From NCBI RefSeq assembly GCF_004348425.1, contig NZ_SMKK01000003.1:1-64000 (forward strand): a stretch of DNA of 64,000 bases. Reading direction: 5' to 3'. Below are positions 53,837-62,114 of the stretch, one piece after another. The stretch's first letter is position 1; every line of letters starts with the position of its first letter. This stretch comes from Actinomadura sp. 7K507 (GTDB lineage Bacteria; Actinomycetota; Actinomycetes; Streptosporangiales; Streptosporangiaceae). The position numbers and the translations under genes were made by a program. The notes under the pieces were generated by a model. It worked only from the letters and a program-made list of their open reading frames with translations, had not been told where the DNA came from and ran no database searches.

Positions 53837-54198
53837 ACCCCCGCCCTCTCGACCGGGAGGACCCGGACCGGCTCTACACCGTGACCCAGGGCCGCTCCGA
53901 GGCCGACGACGACTCGCTCGACCTCGTGGCACTGATCGTCGCCGAGGACGAGGCGGCCCCCGGCATGCAGTCCGAGCACGCCGCGATCCTGCGGCTCTGC
54001 CATGGCAACCCGGTCGCGGTCGTCGAGCTGTCCTCCCGGTTGCGGCTGCCGGTGAGCGTGGTGAAGATCCTCCTCCTCGACCTGCGCGACATGGGCCGCA
54101 TCACCGTCCGCCACCCGTCCTCGGCCGCCGCCCCAGCCGCGTACGCGGCCGACCTGGAAACGCTGAAGCAGGTGCTCGTTGGACTCGAAAGCCTTTGA
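53833..54198 (+). CDS. cvnC: DUF742 protein (CvnC)
   Basis: A 121-residue DUF742 protein with a winged-helix look: LYTVTQGRSEADDDSLDLVA, HAAILRLCHGNPVAVVELSS and RLPVSVVKILLLDLRDMGRI. It is the third standard conservon component. The ATG overlaps cvnB by 4 nt, and its end overlaps the TTG start of cvnD by 20 nt. Its biochemical role is not known beyond complex formation with the other Cvn proteins. Confidence 0.94.
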   Translation: MNPRPLDREDPDRLYTVTQGRSEADDDSLDLVALIVAEDEAAPGMQSEHAAILRLCHGNPVAVVELSSRLRLPVSVVKILLLDLRDMGRITVRHPSSAAAPAAYAADLETLKQVLVGLESL

Positions 54199-54847
54199 CC
54201 CCGCGCCAGGCGCACACCCCGGCGCACAGCCCGCCGCGCACCCCGGCGACCAAATCGCCGGGACGCCGCTGCGCCGCACCGCCCGGGACGCCCTGAAGAT
54301 CGTGATCGTCGGCGGTTTCGGCGTGGGCAAGACCACCATGGTCGGCTCGGTCAGCGAGATCCGGCCGCTCAGCACCGAGGAGACCATGACGCGGGCCGGG
54401 ATCGGGATCGACGACCCCGGCCGCGTCGAGACCAAGCGCACCACCACGGTCGCGTTCGATTTCGGCCGCATCTCACTGGACGAGCAGCGCGTCCTTTATC
54501 TGTTCGGAGCACCGGGCCAGGAACGGTTCTGGTTCCTGTGGGACCAGTTGTTCTCCGGAAGCCTCGGCGCCATCGTCCTGGTGGACGCGCGCCGCCTTGA
54601 GGAGTGCTTCTACAGCGTCGACCGCCTCGAGGCGCACGCGATGCCGTTCGTGGTCGCCGTCAACCGGTTCGACGGCCCGCGCCCGACGCTCGACCGGGTC
54701 CGGGACGCGCTCTCCCTCGACGACGGCATCCCCCTGATCGAATGCGACGCCCGCGCCCGGGACTCGTCCAAGTCCGTGCTCATCACGCTCGTCCGGCACC
54801 TCACCCATCTCCGCGAACCATCCGCCGCCCAGGAGGTCACACCGTGA
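54179..54847 (+). CDS. cvnD: Conservon small GTPase (CvnD)
   Basis: A 222-residue Ras-like GTPase of the MglA/CvnD type. P-loop GGFGVGKTTMVG, switch II LFGAPGQERFWFLW and the guanine-specificity motif NRFD (family NKxD variant) are visible. An N-terminal alanine/proline/histidine-rich stretch of about 35 residues is extra. The TTG start lies inside the end of cvnC, with AGGTG upstream, giving tight coupling. Its stop overlaps the GTG of the P450 gene by 4 nt. GTP-state control by CvnB is expected from the family. Confidence 0.94.
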   Translation: MDSKAFDPAPGAHPGAQPAAHPGDQIAGTPLRRTARDALKIVIVGGFGVGKTTMVGSVSEIRPLSTEETMTRAGIGIDDPGRVETKRTTTVAFDFGRISLDEQRVLYLFGAPGQERFWFLWDQLFSGSLGAIVLVDARRLEECFYSVDRLEAHAMPFVVAVNRFDGPRPTLDRVRDALSLDDGIPLIECDARARDSSKSVLITLVRHLTHLREPSAAQEVTP

Positions 54848-56151
54848 CCGAACCGTCCACACCGCCGCCCGCACCGGCCGGGAACGCCCCGGACGACACC
54901 GCCCCGGACGACACCGCCGTCCGGCTGTACGGGGCCGCCATCGCCCGCGACCCCGACGTGTTCTACCGCGACCTGCGCCGCGAGCACGGCCCCGTGGTCC
55001 CGGTCCTGCTGGACGGCGACGTCCCCGCGTGGTTCGTCGTCGGCTACCGGGAGGTCAACCACATCACCAGCAACCCCATGCTGTTCGCCCGCGACTGCCG
55101 CCGCTGGAACGCCTGGGACCGGGTCCCCGACGACTGGCCGCTCATGCCCTACGTCGGGTGGACGCCGTCGGTGATGTTCGCCGAGGGGGAGGAGCACCAG
55201 CGGCGGGCCGGCGCGATCGGCGACGCGCTCGACGCCTTCGACCGCACCGAACTCGCCGGCATCTGCGAGGAACTCGCCGACGGGCTCATCGACGGGTTCG
55301 CCGGGAACGGGGAGGCCGACCTCGTCGCGCAGTACTCGCACAGCATCCCGCTGCTGGTCATCGCCCGGCTGTTCGGGCTGCCCGACTCCGATGTGCCCAC
55401 CCTCGTCCAGGACGTCGCCGAGTCGCTCGACGCCGACGAGAAGGCCGTCGAGGCGCACCAGCGCATCCAGCAGCGGATGGCGCGGCTGGTCGCCGAGCGG
55501 CGGATGCGCCCCGGGCCGGACGTCCCGTCCCGGCTGCTGGCGCACCCGGCCGGGCTCACCGCCGAAGAGGTGACCATCGACCTGCTGGTCGTGATGGCCG
55601 CCGCGCAGCAGCCCACCGGCAACTGGATCGGCAACGCCCTGCGGCTGATGCTGGTGGACGACCACTTCTCCATGACGTTCCAGGGCGGCAGGAGCAGCGT
55701 CGACCAGGCCCTGACCCAGGTGCTCTGGGAGGACACCCCCACCCAGAACTTCATCGGCCGCTGGGCGGTGCACTCCTGCCGGCTCGGGGGCCGCGACATC
55801 CGCTCCGGCGACCTGCTGGTCATGGGCCTCGCCGCGGCCAACGGCGACCCCCAGGTGCGGCCGGCGGACCGCTCCGACCCGGGCAACCGCGCCCACCTGT
55901 CGTTCGGGCACGGCGAGCACGGCTGCCCGTTCCCCGCGCCGGAGCACGCCGAGGTCATCGCGCGGACGGCCATCGAGGTGCTGCTCGACCGGCTGCCGGA
56001 CATCGAACTCGCCGTCCCGCCGGACGACCTGGAGTGGCGGCCGTCCCTCTGGATGCGGGGCCTGCACACGCTCCCCGTCACCTTCAGTCCGGCCGCCCAC
56101 GGGCACGGTCCCGTGCCGTTCAACCAGGTGCCGTTCAGCCCGCAGGCGTGA
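54844..56151 (+). CDS. Cytochrome P450, CYP157-like, lacking the ExxR motif
   Basis: A 435-residue P450 coupled to cvnD. The haem-thiolate loop FGHGEHGCPFPAPEHA holds Cys361. The I-helix oxygen-activation motif AGxxT is replaced by AAAQQPTGN. The K-helix ExxR reads ALTQVLWEDTP, with Gln and Trp at the Glu and Arg positions. This matches the conservon-borne CYP157 family of Streptomyces, which is known to lack ExxR. Whether it is catalytically active is uncertain; a role with the second P450 or as a ligand sensor of the Cvn complex is possible. Its end overlaps the convergent P450 gene by 17 nt. Confidence 0.9.
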   Translation: MTEPSTPPPAPAGNAPDDTAPDDTAVRLYGAAIARDPDVFYRDLRREHGPVVPVLLDGDVPAWFVVGYREVNHITSNPMLFARDCRRWNAWDRVPDDWPLMPYVGWTPSVMFAEGEEHQRRAGAIGDALDAFDRTELAGICEELADGLIDGFAGNGEADLVAQYSHSIPLLVIARLFGLPDSDVPTLVQDVAESLDADEKAVEAHQRIQQRMARLVAERRMRPGPDVPSRLLAHPAGLTAEEVTIDLLVVMAAAQQPTGNWIGNALRLMLVDDHFSMTFQGGRSSVDQALTQVLWEDTPTQNFIGRWAVHSCRLGGRDIRSGDLLVMGLAAANGDPQVRPADRSDPGNRAHLSFGHGEHGCPFPAPEHAEVIARTAIEVLLDRLPDIELAVPPDDLEWRPSLWMRGLHTLPVTFSPAAHGHGPVPFNQVPFSPQA

Positions 56152-57352
56152 ACTCCAGCGGCAGCGACGCGGGCCCACGGGTGAACACCCCGTGCTCGAC
56201 GGGATCGGCCCCTTCGGCCAGCCGGACGTCCGGCATGGCGTCCAGCAGCATGTTCGCCCCGACCTCGATCTCGGTCTTGGCCAGCAGCGCGCCGACGCAG
56301 AAGTGCCGTCCCAGCGCGAACGCCAGATGGTCGGCCGCGGCGGAGAACGCGCTCTTGGTGGCCAGATCGTCCCGGAAGATGTCGAAACGGCCGGGGTCCC
56401 GGTAGCGCTCGGGGTCCCGGTTGGCCGCGCCGATCAGGCAGGTGACCGTGCTGCCCGCGGGGACCGTCCCGCCGCCCAGCTCCACGTCCTCGGCCGGCTG
56501 CCGCATGATCATGTGGACGGGCGGCGAGAAGCGCAGCGTCTCGGCGAACGCCTGCGGGATCAGATCGCGGTCCCGCCGCACCGCCGCGAGCTGGTCCGGA
56601 TGCGCGAGCAGGTTCGCGAACAGCGCGGAGACGGCCTTGTCGGTCGTCTCACCGCCCGCGGCCAGGAGCAGGCTGACGAACGCCTTGATGTCCTCGTCGC
56701 TCATCCGCGTCCCGTCGATCTCCGCCAGGCACAGCTTCGACAGCAGATCGTCCCCGGGGTTCTCGCGGCGGCGCGCGATGATCGGCAGCATGTAGGCGGC
56801 CAGTTCCTCCCGCGTCCGCAGCCCGGCCTCCGCCACGTCCGGATCCTGGGCGAGGTTGCCCAGGAACGCGATGATCGAGGTGTACCACCGCTGGAACCGC
56901 GCGTGATCCGCCTGGTCGAGCCCGAGCATGTCGACGATGACGTTGATCGGGAAATGCGTGCTGAACTGCCCGACCAGCTCCACCTTTCCCGCCGTGCGGA
57001 AATCGTCGATCAATGTGCGGGCGTTCCGCTCGATCACCGGCAGGAATTTCGCCTGCAGCTCGTCCCCCCGGAACGCGGGCGCCACCAGGCCCCGCCGCAC
57101 CGCGTGCTCCCGACCGCTGAGCTGCAGAATCGTCCGCCCGTGCACGGGTTCGAGCTGCCAGTCGTAATTCGCCGTCGTGAACACCGGGTCCTTGAAGGCC
57201 CGCGCCACGTCCTCGTACCGCGAGATCACGTAGCTCTGCATCCCCTCATGCCAAAAGAGCGGCGCGTTATCGCGCAGCACTCCATAGGCGCTGTAGGGGT
57301 CGGTGGCAAAGCCTTCCGACAAGATATCGGGAAGCTCTGGAGTCGTGGTCAT
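56135..57352 (-). CDS. Cytochrome P450 (complete), convergent with the conservon
   Basis: A 405-residue bacterial class I P450 with every hallmark: I-helix LLAAGGETTDKAV, K-helix ETLRFSPPVH (ExxR) and haem loop LAFALGRHFCVGALLAK (Cys352). It is soluble and needs a separate ferredoxin and reductase, which are not in the window. In Streptomyces conservons a normal P450 (for example CYP154) usually follows CYP157 on the same strand. Here the normal P450 is on the opposite strand with its own operator-rich promoter, so it is regulated apart from the Cvn genes. Substrate unknown. Confidence 0.93.
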   Translation of the reverse strand: MTTTPELPDILSEGFATDPYSAYGVLRDNAPLFWHEGMQSYVISRYEDVARAFKDPVFTTANYDWQLEPVHGRTILQLSGREHAVRRGLVAPAFRGDELQAKFLPVIERNARTLIDDFRTAGKVELVGQFSTHFPINVIVDMLGLDQADHARFQRWYTSIIAFLGNLAQDPDVAEAGLRTREELAAYMLPIIARRRENPGDDLLSKLCLAEIDGTRMSDEDIKAFVSLLLAAGGETTDKAVSALFANLLAHPDQLAAVRRDRDLIPQAFAETLRFSPPVHMIMRQPAEDVELGGGTVPAGSTVTCLIGAANRDPERYRDPGRFDIFRDDLATKSAFSAAADHLAFALGRHFCVGALLAKTEIEVGANMLLDAMPDVRLAEGADPVEHGVFTRGPASLPLEFTPAG

Positions 57353-57379
57353 GACACTCCCATGAACGCGGTTCGGTCG

Positions 57380-57408
57380 CCATCGCCGAGCCTAAATACC
57401 GGCGATGG
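57380..57408 (-). promoter_or_regulatory. Operator overlapping the -10 of the P450 gene
   Basis: A perfect 9-bp inverted repeat, CCATCGCCG (57380-57388) and CGGCGATGG (57400-57408), flanks an 11-nt AT-rich centre that on the minus strand contains TATTTA (57398-57393), a good -10 element. The position, 28-56 nt before the start at 57352, is ideal for a repressor. Confidence 0.55.
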
Positions 57409-57424
57409 GAAGTTCCAGGTCCCC

Positions 57425-57460
57425 GTGGTTTCGGACACGCTACCAACCGACCGAAACCAC
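57425..57460 (-). promoter_or_regulatory. Second inverted repeat upstream of the P450 gene
   Basis: A perfect 10-bp repeat GTGGTTTCGG (57425-57434) and CCGAAACCAC (57451-57460) with a 16-nt spacer. Different in sequence from the repeat at 57380, so probably bound by another protein or acting as an activator site. Confidence 0.5.
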
Positions 57461-57633
57461 GCGCGGCTAACTCCAAAGAAAAGATCATCTACCCCACGCG
57501 CTACTTGCGCACCCCTGGCGGCTACCGCGGGAGCGGTATCAACGGTGACTCCGTCTGCAGGACGACACGTCCGGAAGCGCTCGTGGACAGTTCCATCCCG
57601 ACCGGCGACCCGGCCGGCAAAAGGAGGACAGGA

Positions 57634-57672
57634 ATGTCTGTGACGGGACTGCCCCGTCCGCCACTCCGGTGA
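57634..57672 (+). other. Twelve-codon ORF with a strong ribosome site
   Basis: AGGAGG lies 7 nt before an ATG that opens a 12-residue reading frame (MSVTGLPRPPLR) ending at 57672. It may be a leader peptide, a relic of a removed gene, or chance. No regulated gene follows on this strand; the MarR gene converges on it. Confidence 0.25.
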
Positions 57673-57711
57673 CAAGACCGTGTACTGGGCAAGCCTGCCG
57701 CCGGTGGACGC

Positions 57712-58155
57712 CTATCGCCGGCCGGCGACGGTCTGCTCGATACCGATGAGGGCGTCGAGCTGTTCCGGGGTCAGCAGACCGGTGAGGTGACGCTCTACGG
57801 ATTCCAGATGCGCCGGAGCGGCCTCCGCGTACGCCCGGCGGCCTGAATCGGTGAGCACCACGTCGTCGCCGCGGCCGTCGAGTTCGCAGGGCTCGCGGGT
57901 GACGAGGCCGCGGCGTTCCATCCGGCCGAGCTGGCGGGACAGGCGGCTGTGGGCCCAGCCCATCCGGGCGGTCAACCGGCCAACGCGAATGCAGTGCTCG
58001 CCGCTCGACATCGCCACCACGGCGGACAGCACCTCGTAGTCGGGCAGCGACAGGCCGGACTCACGCTCCAGGTCGCGCGCGACCTCGGCGTCCACGAGCA
58101 GCTGGAGCCGGCGGTAGGCCTGCCAGGCGTCCCTCGGCTGACGCGTTCGGGTCAT
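57712..58155 (-). CDS. MarR family transcriptional regulator
   Basis: A 147-residue MarR protein: dimerisation helix RRLQLLVDAEVARDLERESG, winged helix LSLPDYEVLSAVVAMSSGEH, then IRVGRLTARMGWAHSRLSRQ and GRMERRGLVTREPCELDGRG. It is divergent from an alpha/beta hydrolase gene across an 86-bp gap that contains two TTACATGTAA palindromes, so it very likely represses both genes and is released by a small phenolic or similar ligand. Confidence 0.93.
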   Translation of the reverse strand: MTRTRQPRDAWQAYRRLQLLVDAEVARDLERESGLSLPDYEVLSAVVAMSSGEHCIRVGRLTARMGWAHSRLSRQLGRMERRGLVTREPCELDGRGDDVVLTDSGRRAYAEAAPAHLESVERHLTGLLTPEQLDALIGIEQTVAGRR

Positions 58156-58178
58156 ACGAGGCAGTGTAGGTGATCCCC

Positions 58179-58225
58179 TTTACATGTAACGAACCTTGGG
58201 TCTATCTTCTTCGTTACATGTAACG
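58179..58225. promoter_or_regulatory. Twin MarR operators and hydrolase promoter
   Basis: Two TTACATGTAA palindromes (58180-58189 and 58214-58223, the second extended to CGTTACATGTAACG at 58212-58225) are 34 bp apart centre to centre. A -35 TTTACA (58179-58184) and -10 TATCTT (58203-58208), spaced by 18 bp, drive the hydrolase. The first operator covers the -35 and the second the transcription start. Confidence 0.78.
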
Positions 58226-58241
58226 ATCTGAGGGGTGCGCG

Positions 58242-59123
58242 ATGTCGACCGGTGAGCGGATCATCAAGGCCAACGGCGTGGAACTGTGCGTGGAGGTGTT
58301 CGGCGACCCGGCTGATCCGGCCGTCCTGCTGATCCACGGCGCGGGCCACTCCCTGCCGGCGTGGGACGAGGAGTTCGCAGGCCGGCTGGCGGCCGGAGGC
58401 AGGCGGGTGATCCGGTATGACAGCCGGGACGCGGGACGTTCGACCGCCTACCCGGCAGGATCACCCGCATACGGGCTCCGCGACCTGGTCGCGGACGCCG
58501 CCGCGCTGCTCGACGTGCTCGCCATCACCGCCGCCCACGTGGTCGGCATGTCGCAGGGTGCGGCGGTCGCCCAGCTCCTGGCCCTTGACCACGCCGACCG
58601 GGTGGCCTCACTCACCCTCGCCTCCTCCACGCCCGGCGGCCCCGGCCATCACCACCCCGATCTGCCGGAGATGTCGCAGGAGATCCAGGAGCTCTTCGCG
58701 ACCGGGCCCGCCGAGCCCGACTGGTCCGACCGCACCGAGGTCATCGACTACCTGGTCGAGGCCGAACGGCCCTTCGCCGCGCACTCCCGCCCGTTCGACC
58801 GGGACGGCATGCGGGCCGCGGCCGAGCGAGTCGTGGACCGGACCGCCGACATCGCCGCGCAGCTGACCAACCCCTACATGCTCGACGCGGGCGAGCCCTG
58901 GCGGGGACGACTCGGCCAGGTCGGTGCTCCGACGCTCGTGTTCCACGGCACCGAAGACCCGTTCTTCCCACCCGCCCACGGCCACGCGCTAGCCACGGAG
59001 ATCCCCAACGCCCGCTTCATCCCCCTAGAGGGAACCGGCCACGAGGTCTTCCCCCGCCACCAATGGGACACCGTCATCCCAACCATCCTCACCCACACCA
59101 CGGGACCCGAGTCCCAAGGTTGA
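58242..59123 (+). CDS. Alpha/beta hydrolase (RdmC/DnrP-like esterase family)
   Basis: A 293-residue alpha/beta hydrolase. Oxyanion-loop motif LLIHGAGHS, nucleophile elbow GMSQGAAV (Ser), acid in FHGTEDPFFPP (Asp) and GTGHEVFPR (His) form a complete triad. The layout resembles aclacinomycin methylesterase-type enzymes, but that is a broad family and no substrate is implied. It is controlled with the divergent MarR gene through the operators upstream, suggesting ester or lactone detoxification in response to a small molecule (inference). Confidence 0.9.
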   Translation: MSTGERIIKANGVELCVEVFGDPADPAVLLIHGAGHSLPAWDEEFAGRLAAGGRRVIRYDSRDAGRSTAYPAGSPAYGLRDLVADAAALLDVLAITAAHVVGMSQGAAVAQLLALDHADRVASLTLASSTPGGPGHHHPDLPEMSQEIQELFATGPAEPDWSDRTEVIDYLVEAERPFAAHSRPFDRDGMRAAAERVVDRTADIAAQLTNPYMLDAGEPWRGRLGQVGAPTLVFHGTEDPFFPPAHGHALATEIPNARFIPLEGTGHEVFPRHQWDTVIPTILTHTTGPESQG

Positions 59124-59139
59124 GCGCTTCCGATCGGAG

Positions 59140-59358
59140 TTGCTGCGCCGCTGGCCAGACATGGCAGATCGGATCTCCCCTTGGGCGCCCGACCTGGATT
59201 GGCGGCAGTCGTGGGGCCGCGAAGATCTCGCTCCCTACTTCGTGACGCTGACCCTGCCGTACAGCACCGAAGAGAACTCGCTAGACGAAATCGTGGCTTT
59301 GGCTAGCGCGCACAACCTAATTACCTGCGATCCGCAAACCGGGGATACGACCCGGTAG
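59140..59358 (+). CDS. Small hypothetical protein, probably N-terminally truncated
   Basis: A 72-residue ORF with a TTG start (MLRRWPDMADRISPWAPDLD, then WRQSWGREDLAPYFVTLTLP). The frame stays open upstream to about 59123 with similar-looking residues (VERFRSELLRRW), so the ORF is likely the C-terminal part of a longer protein whose front was lost, abutting the hydrolase stop. The LTLPYSTEEN..LASAHNLITCDPQTG ending resembles small actinomycete proteins often found with contact-toxin immunity genes, an impression only. No function is assigned. Base composition is clearly less GC-rich than neighbouring genes. Confidence 0.45.
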   Translation: MLRRWPDMADRISPWAPDLDWRQSWGREDLAPYFVTLTLPYSTEENSLDEIVALASAHNLITCDPQTGDTTR

Positions 59359-59460
59359 CCGGACCGCTCCGGCAGGGACCGCAGCAGACGAACATGCGCA
59401 ACAAAACCCGGCGACGGACAAAGATCCTGGTCAACCGAAATCTCCACAGATCATTTGAGG

Positions 59461-59532
59461 TGCCCCCTGCAGGATTCGAACCTGCGCACACGGCTCCGGA
59501 GGCCGTTGCTCTATCCCCTGAGCTAAGGGGGC
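59461..59532 (-). tRNA. tRNA-Arg (anticodon CCG)
   Basis: On the minus strand a full cloverleaf is readable: acceptor GCCCCCT pairing with AGGGGGC, D-arm TAGCTCAGGGGATAGAGCA, anticodon stem-loop ACGGC-CTCCGGA-GCCGT with anticodon CCG, and T-arm GCAGGTTCGAATCCTGC, ending in discriminator A. CCA is not encoded. It is 29 nt from the nearest relic-like ORF and close to an ArgS-derived gene. Confidence 0.96.
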
Positions 59533-59615
59533 GCTGTGGTGCGGTAGAAGGTTACCAGGGTTGGCGGGGTGACGCGCACGTGGACGTTCGCCGTGCGTGT
59601 GGGGTGGGAGTGGGC

Positions 59616-59621
59616 TAACTT
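59616..59621 (+). promoter_or_regulatory. -10 element of a leaderless response-regulator transcript
   Basis: TAACTT lies 7 nt before the GTG at 59629, so transcription should begin at or beside the start codon. No clear -35 is visible. Confidence 0.4.
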
Positions 59622-59628
59622 CGTGGCC

Positions 59629-60012
59629 GTGACCGAGCCACTGGGACGCGTTCTGGTCGTCGATGACGACGAGGTGATCCGCCAGCTCATCGCCGTGAAC
59701 CTGCAACTGGAGGGGTTCGAGGTGTCGACCGCGGTGGACGGTCAGGACTGCCTGGACAAGGTGGCGGACGTCAGACCGGACGTGATCACGCTGGACGTGA
59801 TGATGCCGCGGCTGGACGGGTGGGTCACCGCCGTCCGGTTGCGGGAGGAGCCGGAGACGGCGCACATCCGGGTCGTGATGATCACTGCCAGGGCGCAGGA
59901 GCATGATGTGCGGCGGGGGCACGAGATCGGTGTGGACGCCTACGTGACCAAGCCGTTCGACCCGAACCAGCTGATCCAGACGGTGCGGAAACTCGCAGCG
60001 GTGTCCAGATAG
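59629..60012 (+). CDS. Single-domain response regulator (CheY/DivK-like)
   Basis: A 127-residue receiver domain without an output domain. Acidic pocket VLVVDDDEVIRQLIAVNLQL, phosphoacceptor Asp in VITLDVMMPRLDG, Thr in MITARAQE and Lys in VTKPFD are all present. The GTG at 59629 is chosen because the domain begins there; the ORF extends to 59569 without similarity. It has no adjacent kinase, so it works in trans or in a phosphorelay. The same gene between a tRNA and the argS/lysA block is seen, from memory, in other actinomycetes. Confidence 0.9.
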   Translation: MTEPLGRVLVVDDDEVIRQLIAVNLQLEGFEVSTAVDGQDCLDKVADVRPDVITLDVMMPRLDGWVTAVRLREEPETAHIRVVMITARAQEHDVRRGHEIGVDAYVTKPFDPNQLIQTVRKLAAVSR

Positions 60013-60020
60013 TGGTCGGA

Positions 60021-60026
60021 TAGTCT
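60021..60026 (+). promoter_or_regulatory. -10 element of a leaderless ArgS-derived gene
   Basis: TAGTCT is 7 nt before the GTG at 60034, again indicating a leaderless transcript that would carry the ArgS-derived gene, lysA and hom. Confidence 0.4.
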
Positions 60027-60033
60027 CACCAGG

Positions 60034-60726
60034 GTGACTCCAGCCGATGTCAGCGGTGCCCTTGTGCGCGCGGTGCGGGACGCCGTGGCGGAGGGTGAGC
60101 TTGACGTCTCAGTGCCGGATAGTGCGGTCGTCTTCTGCCGCGGTGCCGGGATTTACGAGAGTCCCGTGGCGATGAAGCTCGGGGTGGAGCCGGCAGTTAT
60201 CGCGCGGCGGGCCGGGGGCGTCGCGCGGGACGGTTTCGTGCGGATTGTGGTGCCTGTGGCGGCTGTTGTCGATGGGGTTCTCGGGGATTCCGGGTTCGGG
60301 GTTGCTCGGGTGCCCAAAGGTGGGTGGAGTGAGTGGCCTCGGACGTTCGAGAATCCGGGGTTTTCGGTGCGGTACGCCTATGCGCGGGCCTGCTGGACCG
60401 GGCATTGGGCGGCTGAGCTTGGTATCGGTCGAGGGAGATTTCAGGGCGTCGCAGCCGAGGAGCTTGCGCTTGTGGGTGCGTTGGGGGACGTGCCGGGGCG
60501 GGCGGAACAAGCCGAGCGGGAACGGGATGCCAGGCCGCTGATGTTTTGTTTGGAGAGAGTGGCCGGGGCGTACCACGACGTCCATGAGCGGTGTCCCGCC
60601 GTGCCCAAGGGTGATGAGGTGCCCGGGGCGATGCATACGGGGCGGGTGGCGTTGGCGGAGGCCGTGAAGGTCGCCCTCGGCAACGGGCTGAACGTTATTG
60701 GTGAGATCCCTAGAGAGCGGATATGA
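60034..60726 (+). CDS. ArgS-derived protein with DALR anticodon-binding domain, no catalytic core
   Basis: A 230-residue protein. The N-terminus ([20 protein letters not shown], then [13 protein letters not shown]) matches the start of arginyl-tRNA synthetase's tRNA-binding domain, and the C-terminal half ([60 protein letters not shown]) is the DALR anticodon-binding domain including the usual ArgS end. The roughly 350-residue Rossmann core with HIGH and KMSK motifs is missing. The position just upstream of lysA is where argS sits in many actinomycetes, and a tRNA-Arg gene is near. It is probably a shrunken argS paralogue that may still bind tRNA-Arg; the working ArgS must be elsewhere. Overlaps lysA by 4 nt. 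Confidence 0.85.
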   Translation: MTPADVSGALVRAVRDAVAEGELDVSVPDSAVVFCRGAGIYESPVAMKLGVEPAVIARRAGGVARDGFVRIVVPVAAVVDGVLGDSGFGVARVPKGGWSEWPRTFENPGFSVRYAYARACWTGHWAAELGIGRGRFQGVAAEELALVGALGDVPGRAEQAERERDARPLMFCLERVAGAYHDVHERCPAVPKGDEVPGAMHTGRVALAEAVKVALGNGLNVIGEIPRERI

Positions 60727-62114
60727 GTCGAGTACATCCAGCTGGGCCCCTGCACGCCGACGTCCTGCCGGAGGACCACCCGGTGGGGCCGGCGGACGAT
60801 CTGAATGCGCTGGAGCCCAAGGTCTGGCCGCGGAGCGCCAAGCGGGACGATGGTGTGCTCACCGTCGGTGGTGTCGATGTCAGGGATCTGGCGCGGGAGT
60901 ACGGGACGCCTCTGTACGTCTATGACGAGGAGGACGTGCGGAGCCGCGCCAGGGAGTATGCGGCGGCGTTCCATGACGGGGACGTCCACTATGCGGGCAA
61001 GGCGTTTCTCTGCGTGGCCTTGGCGAAGTGGCTGAACGAGGAGGGTCTCGGGCTGGACGTGTGCAGTGGGGGCGAGCTCGCCATCGCGTTGGCTGCGGGC
61101 TTCCCCACGGAGCGGATCACGCTGCACGGGAGTAACAAGGCGTCCTGGGAGATAGACAAGGCGCTTGAGGTCGGGGTGGGGCGGATCGTGCTCGATTCGT
61201 TCGAGGAGATCGCCCGGGTGGGGTATCTCGCCCAGGAGCGGGGTGTCCGGGCCAAGGTGATGGTGCGTGTCACCACGGGGGTCGAGGCGCACACCCATGA
61301 GTTCATCGCGACCGCTCATGACGACCAGAAGTTTGGGTTCTCCAGGAGTTCGGGGGCCGCTCTTGAGGCGGTGCGGAGGGTTCTGGAGCTGAAGCAGCTT
61401 GAACTGGTGGGGCTGCACAGTCACATCGGGTCGCAGATCTTCGAGGTGGACGGGTTCGAGGTGGCCGCGCACCGGCTCGCCGGGCTGCTCGTCGCCATCC
61501 GGGACGAGCACGGGATCGAGCTTCCGGAGCTGGACCTCGGGGGCGGCTACGGGATCGCCTACCTGCCGGGGGAGGAGCCGCACGATCCGAAGTCCATCGC
61601 GGACGGGCTGCGGGAGATCGTGGCGCGCGAGTGCCGGGCCTACGAGCTGGCGATGCCGCGCCTGACCGTGGAGCCGGGACGGGCGATCGTGGGGCCGGGC
61701 GGCGTCACGCTGTACGAGGTCGGGACGGTCAAGGACGTCGAGGGCCTGCGCACCTACGTGTCCGTGGACGGCGGCATGAGCGACAACCTGCGCACGGCCC
61801 TGTACGGCGCCGACTACACCGGTGCGCTGGCCAGCCGGTCGTCCGAGGCACCGCCGATGCTCAGTAGGCTTGTCGGCAAGCACTGCGAAAGCGGCGACAT
61901 TGTGGTGCGTGACCTCTGGTTCCCCGAAGATCTTGCGGCGGGGGACCTGGTGGCGGTCGCGGCCACCGGTGCGTACTGTCGATCGATGGCCAGTAACTAC
62001 AACTTCGTCCCGAAGCCGGCGGTGGTGGCGGTGCGGGACGGCAGGTCGCGCGTGATCGTCCGCCGGGAGAGCGCCGAGGACCTGCTGCGGCTCGATGCGG
62101 AGGTCGAAGCGTGA
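60723..62114 (+). CDS. lysA: Diaminopimelate decarboxylase
   Basis: A 463-residue PLP-dependent decarboxylase of alanine-racemase fold type III. The PLP lysine is Lys93 in HYAGKAFLC; other motifs are [48 protein letters not shown] and the C-terminal [20 protein letters not shown]. It converts meso-diaminopimelate to lysine, the last step of the pathway. The ATG overlaps the ArgS-derived gene by 4 nt and its stop overlaps hom (GTGA). The roughly 45-residue N-terminal extension ([19 protein letters not shown]) is common in high-GC actinomycetes. Confidence 0.97.
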   Translation: MSRVHPAGPLHADVLPEDHPVGPADDLNALEPKVWPRSAKRDDGVLTVGGVDVRDLAREYGTPLYVYDEEDVRSRAREYAAAFHDGDVHYAGKAFLCVALAKWLNEEGLGLDVCSGGELAIALAAGFPTERITLHGSNKASWEIDKALEVGVGRIVLDSFEEIARVGYLAQERGVRAKVMVRVTTGVEAHTHEFIATAHDDQKFGFSRSSGAALEAVRRVLELKQLELVGLHSHIGSQIFEVDGFEVAAHRLAGLLVAIRDEHGIELPELDLGGGYGIAYLPGEEPHDPKSIADGLREIVARECRAYELAMPRLTVEPGRAIVGPGGVTLYEVGTVKDVEGLRTYVSVDGGMSDNLRTALYGADYTGALASRSSEAPPMLSRLVGKHCESGDIVVRDLWFPEDLAAGDLVAVAATGAYCRSMASNYNFVPKPAVVAVRDGRSRVIVRRESAEDLLRLDAEVEA

